Shown here one piece after another: positions 1 through 7,635 of a stretch of 14,116 bases of DNA. The position numbers and the translations under genes are program-made. The notes under the pieces were generated by a model. It worked only from the letters and a program-made list of their open reading frames with translations. It made no database searches and was not told the DNA's origin. Source of the stretch: Firmicutes bacterium UBA5388 (lineage in GTDB: Bacteria > Bacillota > UBA4882 > UBA10575); assembly GCA_002409975.1 (NCBI GenBank), contig DHOO01000033.1, forward strand, positions 36,099 through 50,214, in the 5' to 3' direction. Each line of letters starts with the position of its first letter. Position 1 is the stretch's first letter.

Positions 1-259
1 ACTAATATCGAGAGCTATTTTCTAAGTAGGGAGTGGTAATATAGACATATTCTTTAGCATTCTAAATCAGCACATGGTACATTGTCTCTGGAGGTATTAT
101 TGTCTTTAATCGGAATCCGATTATGATATGAGTGTCACAAGAATATTCATTGACTAAGTCTTCCCCCCTGCATTTTTTGAAGTTGTGACTATTTATTTGC
201 TTACAATCGATATCGTACTCTACAAAACAAAAAACATAATGAGCAAGATCCCACTCTCC
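1..259. other. Intergenic left edge, no gene seen
   Basis: No convincing open reading frame with a ribosome site is visible on either strand. The only structured element is a 17-nt palindrome at 107-123, listed separately. The segment lies downstream of the minus-strand plsY-like gene, but I see no hairpin followed by a T-run that would serve as its terminator. Confidence 0.5.
107..123. repeat. Short perfect inverted repeat
   Basis: TAATCGGA and its exact reverse complement TCCGATTA are separated by a single A. With an 8-bp arm and a 1-nt spacer it is more like a protein-binding operator than an RNA hairpin, because a one-base loop cannot fold. It lies about 140 nt past the end of the plsY-like gene, so a target gene would probably lie to the left of the window. 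Function is unknown. Confidence 0.35.
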
Positions 260-844
260 CTAAACGCTATTGACTCTATTATTCAGTTCTAAAAGACGTC
301 GGTTCTTTTTTATACTGAATAACCTTTTAATTCCTACCACTAAAGAACTGCCCACCCCAAAAAGAAAATAACTCCAAGAGGAATGCAGCGTCCCCAAGAT
401 AATTGGTGACAGAGAGCAGGCTACAAAAGCACTGCGATCATGACTTTTCATAACCAAATAAGCTATACCCCAAACGCCTAGCAAAATTAAGATAATCCAC
501 CATTTTGAAATTACTAACATCCCTCCAATAAAGGTGGCAAGACCTCCTCCTCCATGAAAACCTAACCAAACAGGCCAATTATGCCCAATCATCGCCATCG
601 GCAACGCGATAAATTCTCCACCCACCGCCAATGTATTACCTAGCATCACCGCAATTATTCCCTTACCAGCATCACAAACGGCAGTCAGCATGCCAGGTAA
701 AACACCAATTTGTTTAAAAACATTAGTGGTCCCTACATTTTCCGAACCGATCCTTCGAATATCAACCTTCCGCCACTGCCACGCAAAAATATAGGCAAAA
801 GGAATTGAGCCCAACAAGTACGAATTGAACAGTAATTTCAGCAT
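260..844 (-). CDS. plsY: Divergent PlsY-like glycerol-3-phosphate acyltransferase
   Basis: A 194-residue multi-pass membrane protein of the PlsY family, which transfers acyl groups from acyl-phosphate to glycerol-3-phosphate in phospholipid synthesis. Length is normal for the family. Recognisable motifs are GSIPFAYI (12-19), DIRRIGSENVGTTN (28-41, usually GSGNxGATN), DAGKG (58-62) and GHNWPVWLGFHGGGG (87-101). Several normally conserved positions differ: the FKGGKG segment reads FHGGGG, losing both lysines (H97 and G100), and the C-terminal motif that usually carries His/Asn before IxRL reads VVGIKRL. Family membership is clear, but catalytic competence is uncertain; this may be a paralogue beside a canonical PlsY elsewhere. 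The ATG at 844 is preceded by a purine-rich GGGGAGGG stretch about 6 nt away. It shares orientation with the upstream MATE gene, but a 202-nt gap makes a common operon doubtful. Confidence 0.8.
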   Translation of the reverse strand: MLKLLFNSYLLGSIPFAYIFAWQWRKVDIRRIGSENVGTTNVFKQIGVLPGMLTAVCDAGKGIIAVMLGNTLAVGGEFIALPMAMIGHNWPVWLGFHGGGGLATFIGGMLVISKWWIILILLGVWGIAYLVMKSHDRSAFVACSLSPIILGTLHSSWSYFLFGVGSSLVVGIKRLFSIKKNRRLLELNNRVNSV

Positions 845-1046
845 AACCTACCCTCCCCCTAAAATCTTTATTAATCTTATTAAAAAGCAAGGAAAGCAAG
901 AACCAATCCATTTTAATCTTTCCTTCTCTATTAATATATCGCCTCTCTACCATCGTTAATATCACGCGATTGAGATAATTGCATAATTACTTGAGTTTGT
1001 ATTTGACCTAAAAGTAACTATGGCTCTGGTTATTCTATGTCTTTTA

Positions 1047-2405
1047 CTATATCTTATCTGGATCAATCTTAACCAGCCACCGGCCACGTTTAAGATGGAA
1101 AAAACCAAGGATTGCCACTATTAAGTTGGAAGTAAACATTGCGCTCCAAATACCGATTGGTCCCCATCCCATAGTATGGGAGAGTAGATAGGCCAAGGGA
1201 ACACGCAACCCCCACAGACGCAGGATATTCAAAAACATAATCGGTTTGGTATCCCCTCCACCCTGAAAAGCGCCGGTAATAACAGTAAAAACAGCAAAGG
1301 CAATTACTGAGATCGAATTGATACGGAAGAGATAGATCCCATGATGAATAACCTCCGGGTCATTAATGAAAAATTTAACAAAACTATGGCCATAAAAGAA
1401 AGTTAAACTCATACCGATCGTTATAAAAACGAAAATCGAAAAAGCAGCCTGCTTAACTACTAAAACTGCCCTTTCCTTGCATTTAGCCCCTAAGCTTTGT
1501 CCTACCAAGCTACTGGTTGCCTGTGCAAATCCTTGGGCCGGCATACTAAAAATATTGGTGATCCGATTACCAACACCAAATGCCGCTACCACCGCAGTCC
1601 CATAGCTATTGACAATGCCCTGTAAAACAGTGAACCCAAAGGCTGAAAGGCTTTGACCCAGGGAGGAGGGTAATCCAATCTTAATGATTCTGGTAACCGC
1701 TTCTTTATCTGGACGAAGATTACAAAGACGCAGCTTAAGTCCGCAGTCACCCTTTACTAAAATGAAGAAGGCGATGATTGAAGCTACGCCCTGCGAAACC
1801 ACAGTCGCCAAGGCGGCCCCTCGCACCTCCATCGCTGGGAAAGGGCCAATACCGAAAATTAATAACGGATCTAAAACTACATTCAAAAGCACCGTACAAA
1901 GTTGGATAAATAAAGGAGTAAGACTATTACCGATCCCCTGCATGGCAGATTGAAGAACAATGGTCATAAACATCAAAGGAATCCCTAAAAAAATAATCGT
2001 CACATATTCATATGTATAATCAAAAGCGCTCTGTGGAACCTGTAAAAGATGTAACAGAGGCTTGGAGAAACTTACTCCTAAAACCATAATCACAATCGAG
2101 GTACAAATTAAGATCAAAATCATCTGCCCAAGATAAAAATCTACTTTACTCTGGTCTTTCTTTCCCTTTGACTGTGCAATCAGGGTCGTCCCGGCCAGTG
2201 AAAAGCCCGTACCAAAAACAACCATAAAAAAAATTAAAGTAAAAGCAATGGAAGGGGCAGATAAGGCTTCTTTACCAAGTTTACCCAAAAAATAGGCGTC
2301 TGCAAGATTATAAAACATCTGTAAAAGATTAGCTCCCATAATCGGTAATGCTAAGTCTAATAATTGTTTATAAAGAACTTTGTCTTCTTGAATAATATTC
2401 ATCAT
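1047..2405 (-). CDS. MATE family multidrug efflux transporter
   Basis: A 452-residue, very hydrophobic protein, the usual length for a 12-helix MATE antiporter, which exports cationic drugs or metabolites against a Na+ or H+ gradient across the cytoplasmic membrane. The N-terminal half carries the family pattern LALPIMGANLLQMFYNLADAYFLG (about 17-40), then LAGTTLIAQSKG (70-81) and AMQGIGNSLTPLF (154-166). The second MatE repeat begins near IIKIGLPSSLGQ (240-251) and contains AFGVGNRI (275-282) and GAFQGGGDTKPI (375-386). The start is an ATG-ATG pair at 2405 and 2402: AGGAG (2408-2412) lies 2 nt from the first and 5 nt from the second, so the second ATG is probably used. An extended -10 (TGCTATAAT, minus strand, about 2423-2431) sits just upstream. 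It is divergent from the isomerase-like gene. Substrate cannot be inferred. Confidence 0.9.
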   Translation of the reverse strand: MMNIIQEDKVLYKQLLDLALPIMGANLLQMFYNLADAYFLGKLGKEALSAPSIAFTLIFFMVVFGTGFSLAGTTLIAQSKGKKDQSKVDFYLGQMILILICTSIVIMVLGVSFSKPLLHLLQVPQSAFDYTYEYVTIIFLGIPLMFMTIVLQSAMQGIGNSLTPLFIQLCTVLLNVVLDPLLIFGIGPFPAMEVRGAALATVVSQGVASIIAFFILVKGDCGLKLRLCNLRPDKEAVTRIIKIGLPSSLGQSLSAFGFTVLQGIVNSYGTAVVAAFGVGNRITNIFSMPAQGFAQATSSLVGQSLGAKCKERAVLVVKQAAFSIFVFITIGMSLTFFYGHSFVKFFINDPEVIHHGIYLFRINSISVIAFAVFTVITGAFQGGGDTKPIMFLNILRLWGLRVPLAYLLSHTMGWGPIGIWSAMFTSNLIVAILGFFHLKRGRWLVKIDPDKI

Positions 2406-2422
2406 ATCTCCTACTTTTACTA

Positions 2423-2431
2423 ATTATAGCA
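2423..2431 (-). promoter_or_regulatory. Candidate extended -10 promoter of the MATE gene
   Basis: On the minus strand the sequence reads TGCTATAAT, a perfect extended -10 (TGnTATAAT). No good -35 hexamer stands 17 nt upstream, which extended -10 promoters can do without. It would start transcription near 2416 and give a very short leader carrying the AGGAG site at 2408-2412. Confidence 0.4.
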
Positions 2432-2568
2432 CGTACAGCTCTAATTCCTCTCCTCTTGATAAAGATTTACCAAGAGCATATATTAGATTATAACAAATAA
2501 ACTAGCCTCAGTTTAGGAGATTATAAATTTTGTTAAGAAATTTTACTCTTTAATACTCAAATTAGTAA

Positions 2569-2609
2569 CACAAATGCTCTCTGAGAGTCGATCCGAGCAT
2601 CGATTTGTG
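2569..2609. promoter_or_regulatory. Imperfect dyad, possible operator upstream of the isomerase-like gene
   Basis: CACAAAT (2569-2575) is the reverse complement of ATTTGTG (2603-2609), and GCTC (2576-2579) of GAGC (2595-2598). The right arm has four extra bases (ATCG) between its two blocks. The dyad lies immediately upstream of a TATAAT at 2617-2622, a position suited to a regulator site controlling the plus-strand gene at 2652. No specific regulator is recognised, and the divergent MATE gene could also be affected. Confidence 0.35.
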
Positions 2610-2616
2610 CTATAAC

Positions 2617-2622
2617 TATAAT
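2617..2622 (+). promoter_or_regulatory. Candidate -10 element for the isomerase-like gene
   Basis: A perfect TATAAT stands 30 nt before the ATG at 2652. A second weaker element, TGCTATAAC (2608-2616), resembling an extended -10, lies just before it. No clear -35 is visible at 17 nt, so the promoter may need an activator or use the extended -10. Confidence 0.35.
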
Positions 2623-2651
2623 ATGATATATTTAATTGAGGAAGTGAGTAT

Positions 2652-3887
2652 ATGTCTATTCCCGTATATAATCTTTTTTCGCCTCTATATGATAAGAAAT
2701 TAGTCAACCGTTCATTAGAAATGTTGATCAAAGATTTAGAGGAGCGGCTTGAAGAGACATTTATTGAGATCTCCCAAGATGAAATTGGCCATTACCACTC
2801 TCCTCTTATCTTTGTTAACTCCGGCGGGGTTGAAGGCTATTTTAAAGAAATATATCGGCTCTTCCATGAGCCCTACATAATCTTGGCTAGCGATACCAAC
2901 AACTCCTTAGCCGCTTCTTTAGAGATACTTACCTTTTTAAAACAGCAAGGATTAAAGGCTGAAATCATCCACGGTGATCTTTCCTATGTAGCCTCAAGAA
3001 TAAATGCTTGGCAGAAAGTAACAGCCGCCAAAAAACGTTTGAACGGCATTAACGTCGGAGCGATCGGAAAACCTTCCGACTGGCTAATCGCTAGTAATGT
3101 TGATTATGATAAAGTACGTAAAGCATTTGCTATTAACATCATTGATCTGAAAATAACAGAATTATTAGCCGAGATCAAAAAGGTTAGCGCCTCACCAACT
3201 CTTCTTACTGAGCTAAAAAACGGAGCTCAAAAAGGAAAAATTCAATCCTTATATCAAAAAACATTTGATCAAGAAAGCCTGGATGGGGCTTTCCACATCT
3301 ACCTGGCGCTCAAAAATATCTGTAACAAATATAAGCTGCAAGCTCTTACCATTAGATGTTTTGACCTTCTTAATACGGTTTATAACACCGGTTGCATTGC
3401 CTTAGCATTATTAAATGACGAAAAAATAATCAGCGCCTGTGAAGGAGATCTTTCTGCGCTGCTGTCAATGCTGATTCTTAACGCGCTTACCGGAGAACCG
3501 GTGTTTATGGCCAACCCTTCCCGTATAGATACGAAGACCAACCAGCTCATATTGGCCCACTGTACTTTGCCCCTTTCGATGGCTGATTTATTTACCCTTA
3601 ACACGCATTTTGAGTCTAACATTGGAGTCGGAATCCACGGAGAAATACGATGTGGAGAGGCCACCATCTTTAGACTAAACGCCGATCTGAGACGGTACTT
3701 TGTCAGTGGCATAATCATCCTGGAGAATCAATATCAAGATAATTTATGTCGTACACAGATAAAGGTTAAGATGAATGAAAGCGTAAAACACCTTCTCCTT
3801 AATCCCATGGGAAATCATCAGCTGATCTGCAAAGGAGAACATAGTGAATTGGTTAACATTTTTATGAATATGATATTGGAAGAATAA
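2652..3887 (+). CDS. L-fucose/L-arabinose isomerase family protein
   Basis: A 411-residue cytoplasmic protein without signal peptide or membrane segments, shaped like the fucose/arabinose isomerase family, whose members interconvert aldoses and ketoses with a divalent metal. The C-terminal half carries family landmarks: CFDLL (236-240), ACEGDLSALLSMLIL (262-276), LTGEPVFMANPSRID (279-293), LAHCTLP (301-307) and MGNHQLICKGEH (386-397). H389 matches the position of the C-terminal metal-binding His of FucI, and E264 and D266 are candidate metal or substrate residues (inference). The N-terminal half has an alternating Rossmann-like pattern, with GAIGKPSDWLIAS at 137-149. It is shorter than classical FucI (about 590 residues), as are many uncharacterised family members and the sulfoquinovose isomerase group. 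The start is supported by GAGG about 10 nt upstream. There are no sugar kinase, aldolase or transporter genes beside it, so the substrate is unknown. Confidence 0.75.
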   Translation: MSIPVYNLFSPLYDKKLVNRSLEMLIKDLEERLEETFIEISQDEIGHYHSPLIFVNSGGVEGYFKEIYRLFHEPYIILASDTNNSLAASLEILTFLKQQGLKAEIIHGDLSYVASRINAWQKVTAAKKRLNGINVGAIGKPSDWLIASNVDYDKVRKAFAINIIDLKITELLAEIKKVSASPTLLTELKNGAQKGKIQSLYQKTFDQESLDGAFHIYLALKNICNKYKLQALTIRCFDLLNTVYNTGCIALALLNDEKIISACEGDLSALLSMLILNALTGEPVFMANPSRIDTKTNQLILAHCTLPLSMADLFTLNTHFESNIGVGIHGEIRCGEATIFRLNADLRRYFVSGIIILENQYQDNLCRTQIKVKMNESVKHLLLNPMGNHQLICKGEHSELVNIFMNMILEE

Positions 3888-3935
3888 AATTACCTTGTAT
3901 CTCTTTGATCGCGATAAATATATTTCCAATTATTG

Positions 3936-3964
3936 GAGGGACGAGCGGATAGCCGTCGTCCCTC
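3936..3964. terminator. Intergenic hairpin between convergent genes, possible bidirectional terminator
   Basis: GAGGGACGA (3936-3944) pairs perfectly with TCGTCCCTC (3956-3964). Inside it, CGG (3946-3948) pairs with CCG (3953-3955), leaving a one-base bulge (G3945) and an ATAG loop. It sits between the 3' end of the plus-strand isomerase-like gene and the 3' end of the minus-strand ADP-ribosylglycohydrolase, exactly where a shared terminator is expected. Neither side has a convincing T-run, so intrinsic termination is uncertain; it may instead protect both transcript ends. Confidence 0.5.
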
Positions 3965-3996
3965 ATCTGAACACTAGCCATGTGACAAAGAAACAC

Positions 3997-4998
3997 TTAT
4001 TGTTTGCATCCGCGCAAACCCAATAAACCAGCACTTAACTCCTCAAAGTTAAAATCATTAACATTCAAAAGCTTCTCTTGGCAAAAAGTTGGTATCCCAT
4101 CGATACCGGTGAACGCTCCGCAGATACCGCAAGCAATCGCCCCAATCGTATCACAGTCACCACCGAGATTGGCCGCCGACAATCCGGCGCGGTACGGATC
4201 ACCGCTGGCCAATTTAACCAAGGCCAGTGCTGTTGGCACGCTTTCAGTCGTTTCTACTCCTGCGCCAATTAGATTATAGAGTTTTTCCATCGCCTCTTCC
4301 GGCAACACACTCTCCTCAACGATCCGTAAAGCCCAGTACGTTCGGGCAATAATTGAAGCGCCGAAAGTATCGTGACCTCTCTCATCCCCGATCCTCATTG
4401 CTTTAACCGCATTATTCAAGATCTCCTCTAGAGAAGCGCCTTCCAAAGCAGTAGAGACGGCAGCCGCTACGGCGGCAGCTCCGGCAATCGCAATATTCGT
4501 ATTATGCGTTGGGAGGCAAGCTTGTTCCACATTATCCACTAGCTCTGTCAAGTTTTCAATCGGGCTAATAATGCCCACGGGCACAATTCGCATCGCCGCG
4601 CCGTTAGTAGTGCCCATTTTCCCGCTCTCCGTAAGAGGAACCCCCTCCTTAATTGCTGCTAACGCCCGTTTCGAACTTGGCCCCAACATATTGGTTTCTA
4701 AGGCGTTATTCTCTGTTACCAATTCTAAGAGTTTAGTTACAATCGTCTCCGGTCTAACCCGACCATTATCGGCAATGAGCGCTTCAGCCACTTTAACTGT
4801 TTGGATCGTATCATCAGTCACCTCTCCGGCTTGCATCCCGTCAGCCACCAAATGACCAGTAGGACCGGGAAGAAACTCAGTAATCTCACCAAAATAGGCT
4901 TTTACTTTTTTCCGTGACCATAACTCCGAAGGCATACCCAACGCATCTCCAAGTGCTACCCCCAATAATGCTCCATACGCTCTTTTTTTTATCTCCAA
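3997..4998 (-). CDS. ADP-ribosylglycohydrolase (DraG/ARH family)
   Basis: A 333-residue cytoplasmic enzyme of the ADP-ribosyl hydrolase family, which uses two Mg2+ ions to cleave alpha-glycosidic bonds at C1 of ribose in ADP-ribosyl groups and related alpha-linked compounds. The metal-site motifs are intact: GVALGDALGMPSE (13-25), GEVTDDT (58-64, with T61, D62 and D63), NGAAMRIVPVG (132-142), PTHNT (163-167) and GGDCDTIGAI (279-288, with D281, D283 and T284). The start is a TTG at 4998 with AGGAGGG about 8 nt upstream. It is the last gene of the ECF operon, 23 nt after ecfT. No ADP-ribosyltransferase or nitrogenase regulator is nearby, so a classical DraG role is not supported. The operon suggests a small-molecule substrate such as an alpha-riboside or its nucleotide (inference). 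Confidence 0.88.
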   Translation of the reverse strand: MEIKKRAYGALLGVALGDALGMPSELWSRKKVKAYFGEITEFLPGPTGHLVADGMQAGEVTDDTIQTVKVAEALIADNGRVRPETIVTKLLELVTENNALETNMLGPSSKRALAAIKEGVPLTESGKMGTTNGAAMRIVPVGIISPIENLTELVDNVEQACLPTHNTNIAIAGAAAVAAAVSTALEGASLEEILNNAVKAMRIGDERGHDTFGASIIARTYWALRIVEESVLPEEAMEKLYNLIGAGVETTESVPTALALVKLASGDPYRAGLSAANLGGDCDTIGAIACGICGAFTGIDGIPTFCQEKLLNVNDFNFEELSAGLLGLRGCKQ

Positions 4999-5021
4999 AG
5001 TATTATCCCTCCTACTATCTT

Positions 5022-5822
5022 TTACAATCGTCCAATACCTTTAAACCGTAAGTAAATACCTACCCCAGTCACTATAGAAAAAAGAATAATAAAAATATAA
5101 TCTAATCCAGTCAAACTAATCTCTTCTAGCGATGTCTGACGGGCGGCGGCGCCATAACCCCTGTTTAGCATGGCGACCGCCAATCGGTCCGACATGTAGA
5201 GAGACTGGACTAAGAGTGGAACCATAATTGGAATATACGCTTTTATCCTACTAAACAGGCCTTTTTCATCAAAATGAGCACCACGCACCTTTTGCGCGTT
5301 GAAGACCATCTCCACCTTTTTTTGCATGGTAGGAACAAATCTAATGCCAGTAATAATTAGAAACGAAACGTTTGACGGTAAACGAGACATTTTCATTACT
5401 TGTAAAAAATGATCCAAGGGTGTGGAACAAGTTAAGATCGAAGAAAGAACTACCATGTTAAAAATACGCAGCACCAAGGTAGCGCCATATAACACACCAC
5501 CGCTTGTTACCTCAAACCAACCCTTTTTATAGAAAACCACTTTAGCCACTGGAATAACAAAGTTATCTGCCGGATAAGTAAAAGCCGTTATAACCATGAT
5601 AATCAATAAGATCGGAGCAATCGGCTTTAAAATTGAAGAAATCTTACGTGTCGGTAAACCTAAATAATAAAGAAGGAAAGTACTAAACGCTGCCAGTAAC
5701 AGATTATAGAATGGATTGGTAAAAAAGAAAAGTAAAACCATAAGGGCGGTAAAGGCTACCAGTTTTGCCCGGACATCCAAGCGATGAATGATCGTCGCGC
5801 CAGGATAGTAATCAACAAACAT
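5022..5822 (-). CDS. ecfT: ECF transporter transmembrane component EcfT
   Basis: A 266-residue membrane protein, the scaffold that joins the two ATPases of an energy-coupling-factor importer to the substrate-binding S-component. It has the usual N-terminal signature DVRAKL (16-21), about five hydrophobic segments, and the two coupling motifs of EcfT: AQKVRGA (176-182) and AMLNRGYGA (217-225), each with the Ala-Arg-Gly pattern that docks into the ATPase grooves. Length is normal. Its ATG at 5822 follows directly on the stop of the ATPase gene (5823), implying translational coupling. Co-location with its own S-component suggests a dedicated (group I) ECF system, although the module could also serve other S-components in the cell. 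Confidence 0.92.
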   Translation of the reverse strand: MFVDYYPGATIIHRLDVRAKLVAFTALMVLLFFFTNPFYNLLLAAFSTFLLYYLGLPTRKISSILKPIAPILLIIMVITAFTYPADNFVIPVAKVVFYKKGWFEVTSGGVLYGATLVLRIFNMVVLSSILTCSTPLDHFLQVMKMSRLPSNVSFLIITGIRFVPTMQKKVEMVFNAQKVRGAHFDEKGLFSRIKAYIPIMVPLLVQSLYMSDRLAVAMLNRGYGAAARQTSLEEISLTGLDYIFIILFSIVTGVGIYLRFKGIGRL

Positions 5823-7595
5823 CTATACTCCCCCCTGCTCTCTTAGCTTTGTCACTGCTATCAACAATTCCTCAACACCAAGAATATCTTGGGGAACCCC
5901 TCGATCCGCTAATTGATGGACGATTCTACTAATCTGTGGTGGCCTAAGACGCGCTTCTTTTAATAAATCCGGTTTAGTAAACAATTGACGGGGTGTCTCA
6001 TCGGCAAGAATCGTCCCTTTATTTAAAACTACAACCCGGTTACAATATTCGGCTACCAACCGCATATCATGAGTAATAATCAAAATAGTATGCCCTTGCC
6101 TATTAAGATCCTTGATCAACTCCATAATATTCCGGGTTCCTTGCCAATCTTGACCGGTCGTTGGCTCATCTATAATGAGGGCTTCCGGTTCTAAGACTAG
6201 AATTGAAGCTACCGCCAACCGCTGCCGTTCTCCGCGACCAAGATTGAATGGGTGTGTTGTCAGTGGTTTGTCAAGCTTAACTATGTGAAGAACTTTTTCG
6301 ATCCGTTCCCTGCGCTCAGCTTCACCCAAACCTTGATTAATCAAACCAAACTCTAACTCTTCTTTGATCGAAGAAGAAAAAATCTGATGGTCCGGATTTT
6401 GGAAAACATAACCCAAATGTTTGGCTAATCGAACATGGGAAAATTTATTAATCTCCTCTCCCTTAAAGGTCACTTTTCCCGTATCGGCTGCTAAAAGTTT
6501 GGTCAAAATCTTGCAAAAAGTGGTTTTTCCCGCCCCGTTCTGACCTACCAACGCCAGAAAGTCTCCTTGATGAATCTGGAGATTAATCCCTTTTAACACC
6601 GGCTGCTTTTTTATATAGGAAAATGAAAGATCTTTGACCTCGATCATGACTTCCTGTGGAGCAGCATTCCCAGATTGTATTATCTTTCCCTTGCCTTCAC
6701 TTTTATCCACCTTAATCGCGTTAATCGTAGAGGGTGGAGCCATAGAAGGAAGAAGCCTCTTGATGAGGGCAACCCCTTCTTCTTCGGTAACCGGAACTTC
6801 ATCTTTACTAATCAGTCGTTTTTCATAAAGGCGCCAACCAAATTCGGCTACTTCCGGGGGACGTAGGTGATACTTGCTGAATAAAGGAACTTCTTGAAAT
6901 ACATCCCTCGTTTCACCTCGGTAGATGATCCGACCATGGTCAAGGATAATTACCCGATCGACCTGTGCCGCCATGTCTTCTGTTTCGTGTTCAACCAGCA
7001 GAACAGTCATCCCCTGTTTTTTTAAAAGTTCCACAATCTGAAAAACAGCCTCTTTACCCAAGGGGTCCAAAGCAGCAGTCGGTTCATCTAAAACTAGGAT
7101 CTCAGAGCCCATCGCCAACACTCCGGCAATTGCTAATCTTTGCTTTTCCCCACCCGAAAGATTTTCCGTGGCTCTTTCTTCATAGTCCTCCAAGCCGACG
7201 AGGTTCAATGACTTCTTTATTCTCGCAAAAACCTCTTCTTTAGGGAGACCAAAATTACAAGGGCCAAAGGCCACATCTTCTTTGACATTAATGCCAAAGA
7301 TCTGTGTCTCCGGGTCATCAAAGACAAAGCCGACCCGCCGCACCAGTGATTGAATCCGGTAGACCTGAGTATCCAGATCTTGCACCAGAACTTTTCCCGA
7401 GATTTTTCCCTCGAAAAACTGGGGAATCAGACCGTTTAAAGTTCGCATGAACGTGGTTTTCCCAGCGCCGGTCACTCCTAAAACTCCTATAACTTCCCCT
7501 TTGCTTACCTGCAAGTTAATCTCTTCTAAGTTAAGCTCCGGTGACCGATTATATTGAAAGGATAAATTTTCAACTGTCAGCTCCATCATGCTCAT
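5823..7595 (-). CDS. Fused double ATPase of ECF transporter (EcfA-EcfA)
   Basis: A 590-residue cytoplasmic protein with two complete ABC ATPase domains in one chain, replacing the separate EcfA1 and EcfA2. Domain 1 has Walker A GVTGAGKT (40-47), signature LSGGE (146-150), Walker B ILVLDEP (166-172) and H-loop H203. Domain 2 has Walker A GQNGAGKT (351-358), Q-loop Q399, a variant signature LGRGE (452-456), Walker B ALIIDEP (472-478) and H509. A linker of roughly 75 residues (about 240-315) joins them. The Q-loop of domain 1 reads VFDDPETQ, with Asp93 where Gln is usual. The start region has three candidate Met codons (7595, 7589, 7586); GGAGG is too close to the first (2 nt) and better spaced for the second (8 nt). 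It lies 40 nt after the kinase-like gene and directly abuts ecfT. Confidence 0.93.
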   Translation of the reverse strand: MSMMELTVENLSFQYNRSPELNLEEINLQVSKGEVIGVLGVTGAGKTTFMRTLNGLIPQFFEGKISGKVLVQDLDTQVYRIQSLVRRVGFVFDDPETQIFGINVKEDVAFGPCNFGLPKEEVFARIKKSLNLVGLEDYEERATENLSGGEKQRLAIAGVLAMGSEILVLDEPTAALDPLGKEAVFQIVELLKKQGMTVLLVEHETEDMAAQVDRVIILDHGRIIYRGETRDVFQEVPLFSKYHLRPPEVAEFGWRLYEKRLISKDEVPVTEEEGVALIKRLLPSMAPPSTINAIKVDKSEGKGKIIQSGNAAPQEVMIEVKDLSFSYIKKQPVLKGINLQIHQGDFLALVGQNGAGKTTFCKILTKLLAADTGKVTFKGEEINKFSHVRLAKHLGYVFQNPDHQIFSSSIKEELEFGLINQGLGEAERRERIEKVLHIVKLDKPLTTHPFNLGRGERQRLAVASILVLEPEALIIDEPTTGQDWQGTRNIMELIKDLNRQGHTILIITHDMRLVAEYCNRVVVLNKGTILADETPRQLFTKPDLLKEARLRPPQISRIVHQLADRGVPQDILGVEELLIAVTKLREQGGV

Positions 7596-7635
7596 AACCT
7601 CCCACCGAAGAAGAGGCTAACCCCGCCTTCTCCTT

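Noticed and set aside
762..965. Minus-strand 67-codon reading frame overlapping the plsY-like gene
   Set aside because: It overlaps the start of the plsY-like gene in another frame, has no convincing ribosome site and resembles no known protein.
2543..2731. Minus-strand 62-codon reading frame over the isomerase promoter
   Set aside because: It spans the divergent promoter region and the start of a well-supported gene; the protein has no recognisable features.
3380..3718. Minus-strand 112-codon reading frame inside the isomerase-like gene
   Set aside because: It lies fully inside a better-supported gene on the other strand and has no ribosome site or family features.
3997..4998. DraG role in nitrogenase regulation
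   Set aside because: No draT, nif or glnB-type genes are nearby, and the gene is tied to an ECF transport operon.
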